The notes under the pieces are model-generated. The model was not told where the DNA came from. It searched no databases and worked only from the letters and a program-made list of their open reading frames with translations. A stretch of DNA of 6,544 nt from an uncultured Alphaproteobacteria bacterium. GTDB taxonomy: Bacteria; Pseudomonadota; Alphaproteobacteria; Caulobacterales; Parvularculaceae. The stretch lies in the NCBI GenBank assembly GCA_938003575.1, contig CALKYG010000186.1, forward strand, positions 1 through 6,544, read 5' to 3'. Below are positions 6,246 through 6,544 of the stretch, piece after piece (position 1 is the first letter of the stretch; each line of letters starts with the position of its first letter). The position numbers and the translations under genes were made by a program.

Positions 6246-6544
6246 ATGTCAGGCGTCCAGAATTCGGCTTCCGCCCCGCGCAGCAAAGATTCGCTTGCGC
6301 TCAGGATTGCGTCGGCGGCGGCGCTAGGGCCTGCGGCGATCGCGACATCATGGGCGGGCGGGCCGGTTTTCGCCGGCCTCGTCGCGTTCCTCTGTGTGCT
6401 GATGGCCTTTGAGTGGGCGCGCATGATAGAGGGTGCGGAGTTGTCGCCTGTATTTTTCGCGCTCGGGTTGGGGGGCGCTCTCGCGCTCATATTGGCGGCG
6501 GGAGAGCGCTATGAAGCGGCTTATCTCGTTTGCGCGGCAAGCGC
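6246..6544 (+). CDS. cdsA: phosphatidate cytidylyltransferase, N-terminal part (3' end outside window)
   Basis: CDP-diacylglycerol synthase converts phosphatidic acid and CTP to CDP-diacylglycerol, the precursor of all major phospholipids. Ninety-nine codons are seen and the frame is open to the window edge. A polar start (SGVQNSASAPRSKDS) is followed by hydrophobic stretches at about 17-38, 40-55 and 66-85, matching the N-terminal membrane helices of CdsA. The FEWARM segment (55-60) resembles the conserved E-W-x-R-M region. The catalytic C-terminal signature is not in view, so the call rests on topology, this segment and the position directly after uppS, where cdsA is normally found. The ATG is 8 bases after the uppS stop with no clear SD, so translation is probably coupled to uppS. 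Confidence 0.85.
   Translation, partial: MSGVQNSASAPRSKDSLALRIASAAALGPAAIATSWAGGPVFAGLVAFLCVLMAFEWARMIEGAELSPVFFALGLGGALALILAAGERYEAAYLVCAAS

Overview
The window is a G+C-rich stretch of bacterial chromosome carrying only housekeeping genes, all on the + strand: the 3' half of dnaE, then rpsB, tsf, pyrH, frr, uppS and the 5' end of cdsA. The order rpsB-tsf-pyrH-frr-uppS-cdsA is widespread in Proteobacteria. The protein sequences and the dnaE-rpsB adjacency point to an alphaproteobacterium, probably near Hyphomicrobiales (Rhizobiales). That placement is inferred from memory of gene order and sequence style, not from a search. GANTC sites (the CcrM methylation motif of Alphaproteobacteria) occur in two intergenic regions.

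Layout. Bases 1-1857 hold the C-terminal 618 codons of the DNA polymerase III alpha subunit. Bases 1858-2107 are a 250-base gap with a good sigma-70-like promoter (1987-2015) and a short rpsB leader. rpsB (2108-2881) and tsf (3003-3896) form a translation pair, separated by 121 bases that contain a perfect 10-bp hairpin. The 189-base tsf-pyrH gap holds a strong hairpin that may end the rpsB-tsf transcript, then a candidate promoter, then an unusual pyrH leader made of alternating complementary pentamers. pyrH (4086-4832), frr (4892-5446), uppS (5443-6237) and cdsA (6246 to the window edge) then follow closely and look like one transcript.

The genes join protein synthesis (S2, EF-Ts, ribosome recycling factor), pyrimidine nucleotide supply (UMP kinase) and envelope lipid synthesis (undecaprenyl diphosphate for cell-wall carriers, CDP-diacylglycerol for phospholipids), placed next to the replicative polymerase. 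All complete genes are full length with intact key motifs. I found no mobile element, tRNA, rRNA, CRISPR array or defence system, and nothing that looks like an undescribed multi-gene system. The points worth a second look are in the non-coding gaps: hairpins between genes, the repeated pyrH leader with a potential anti-Shine-Dalgarno element, and start-codon questions for uppS and cdsA.
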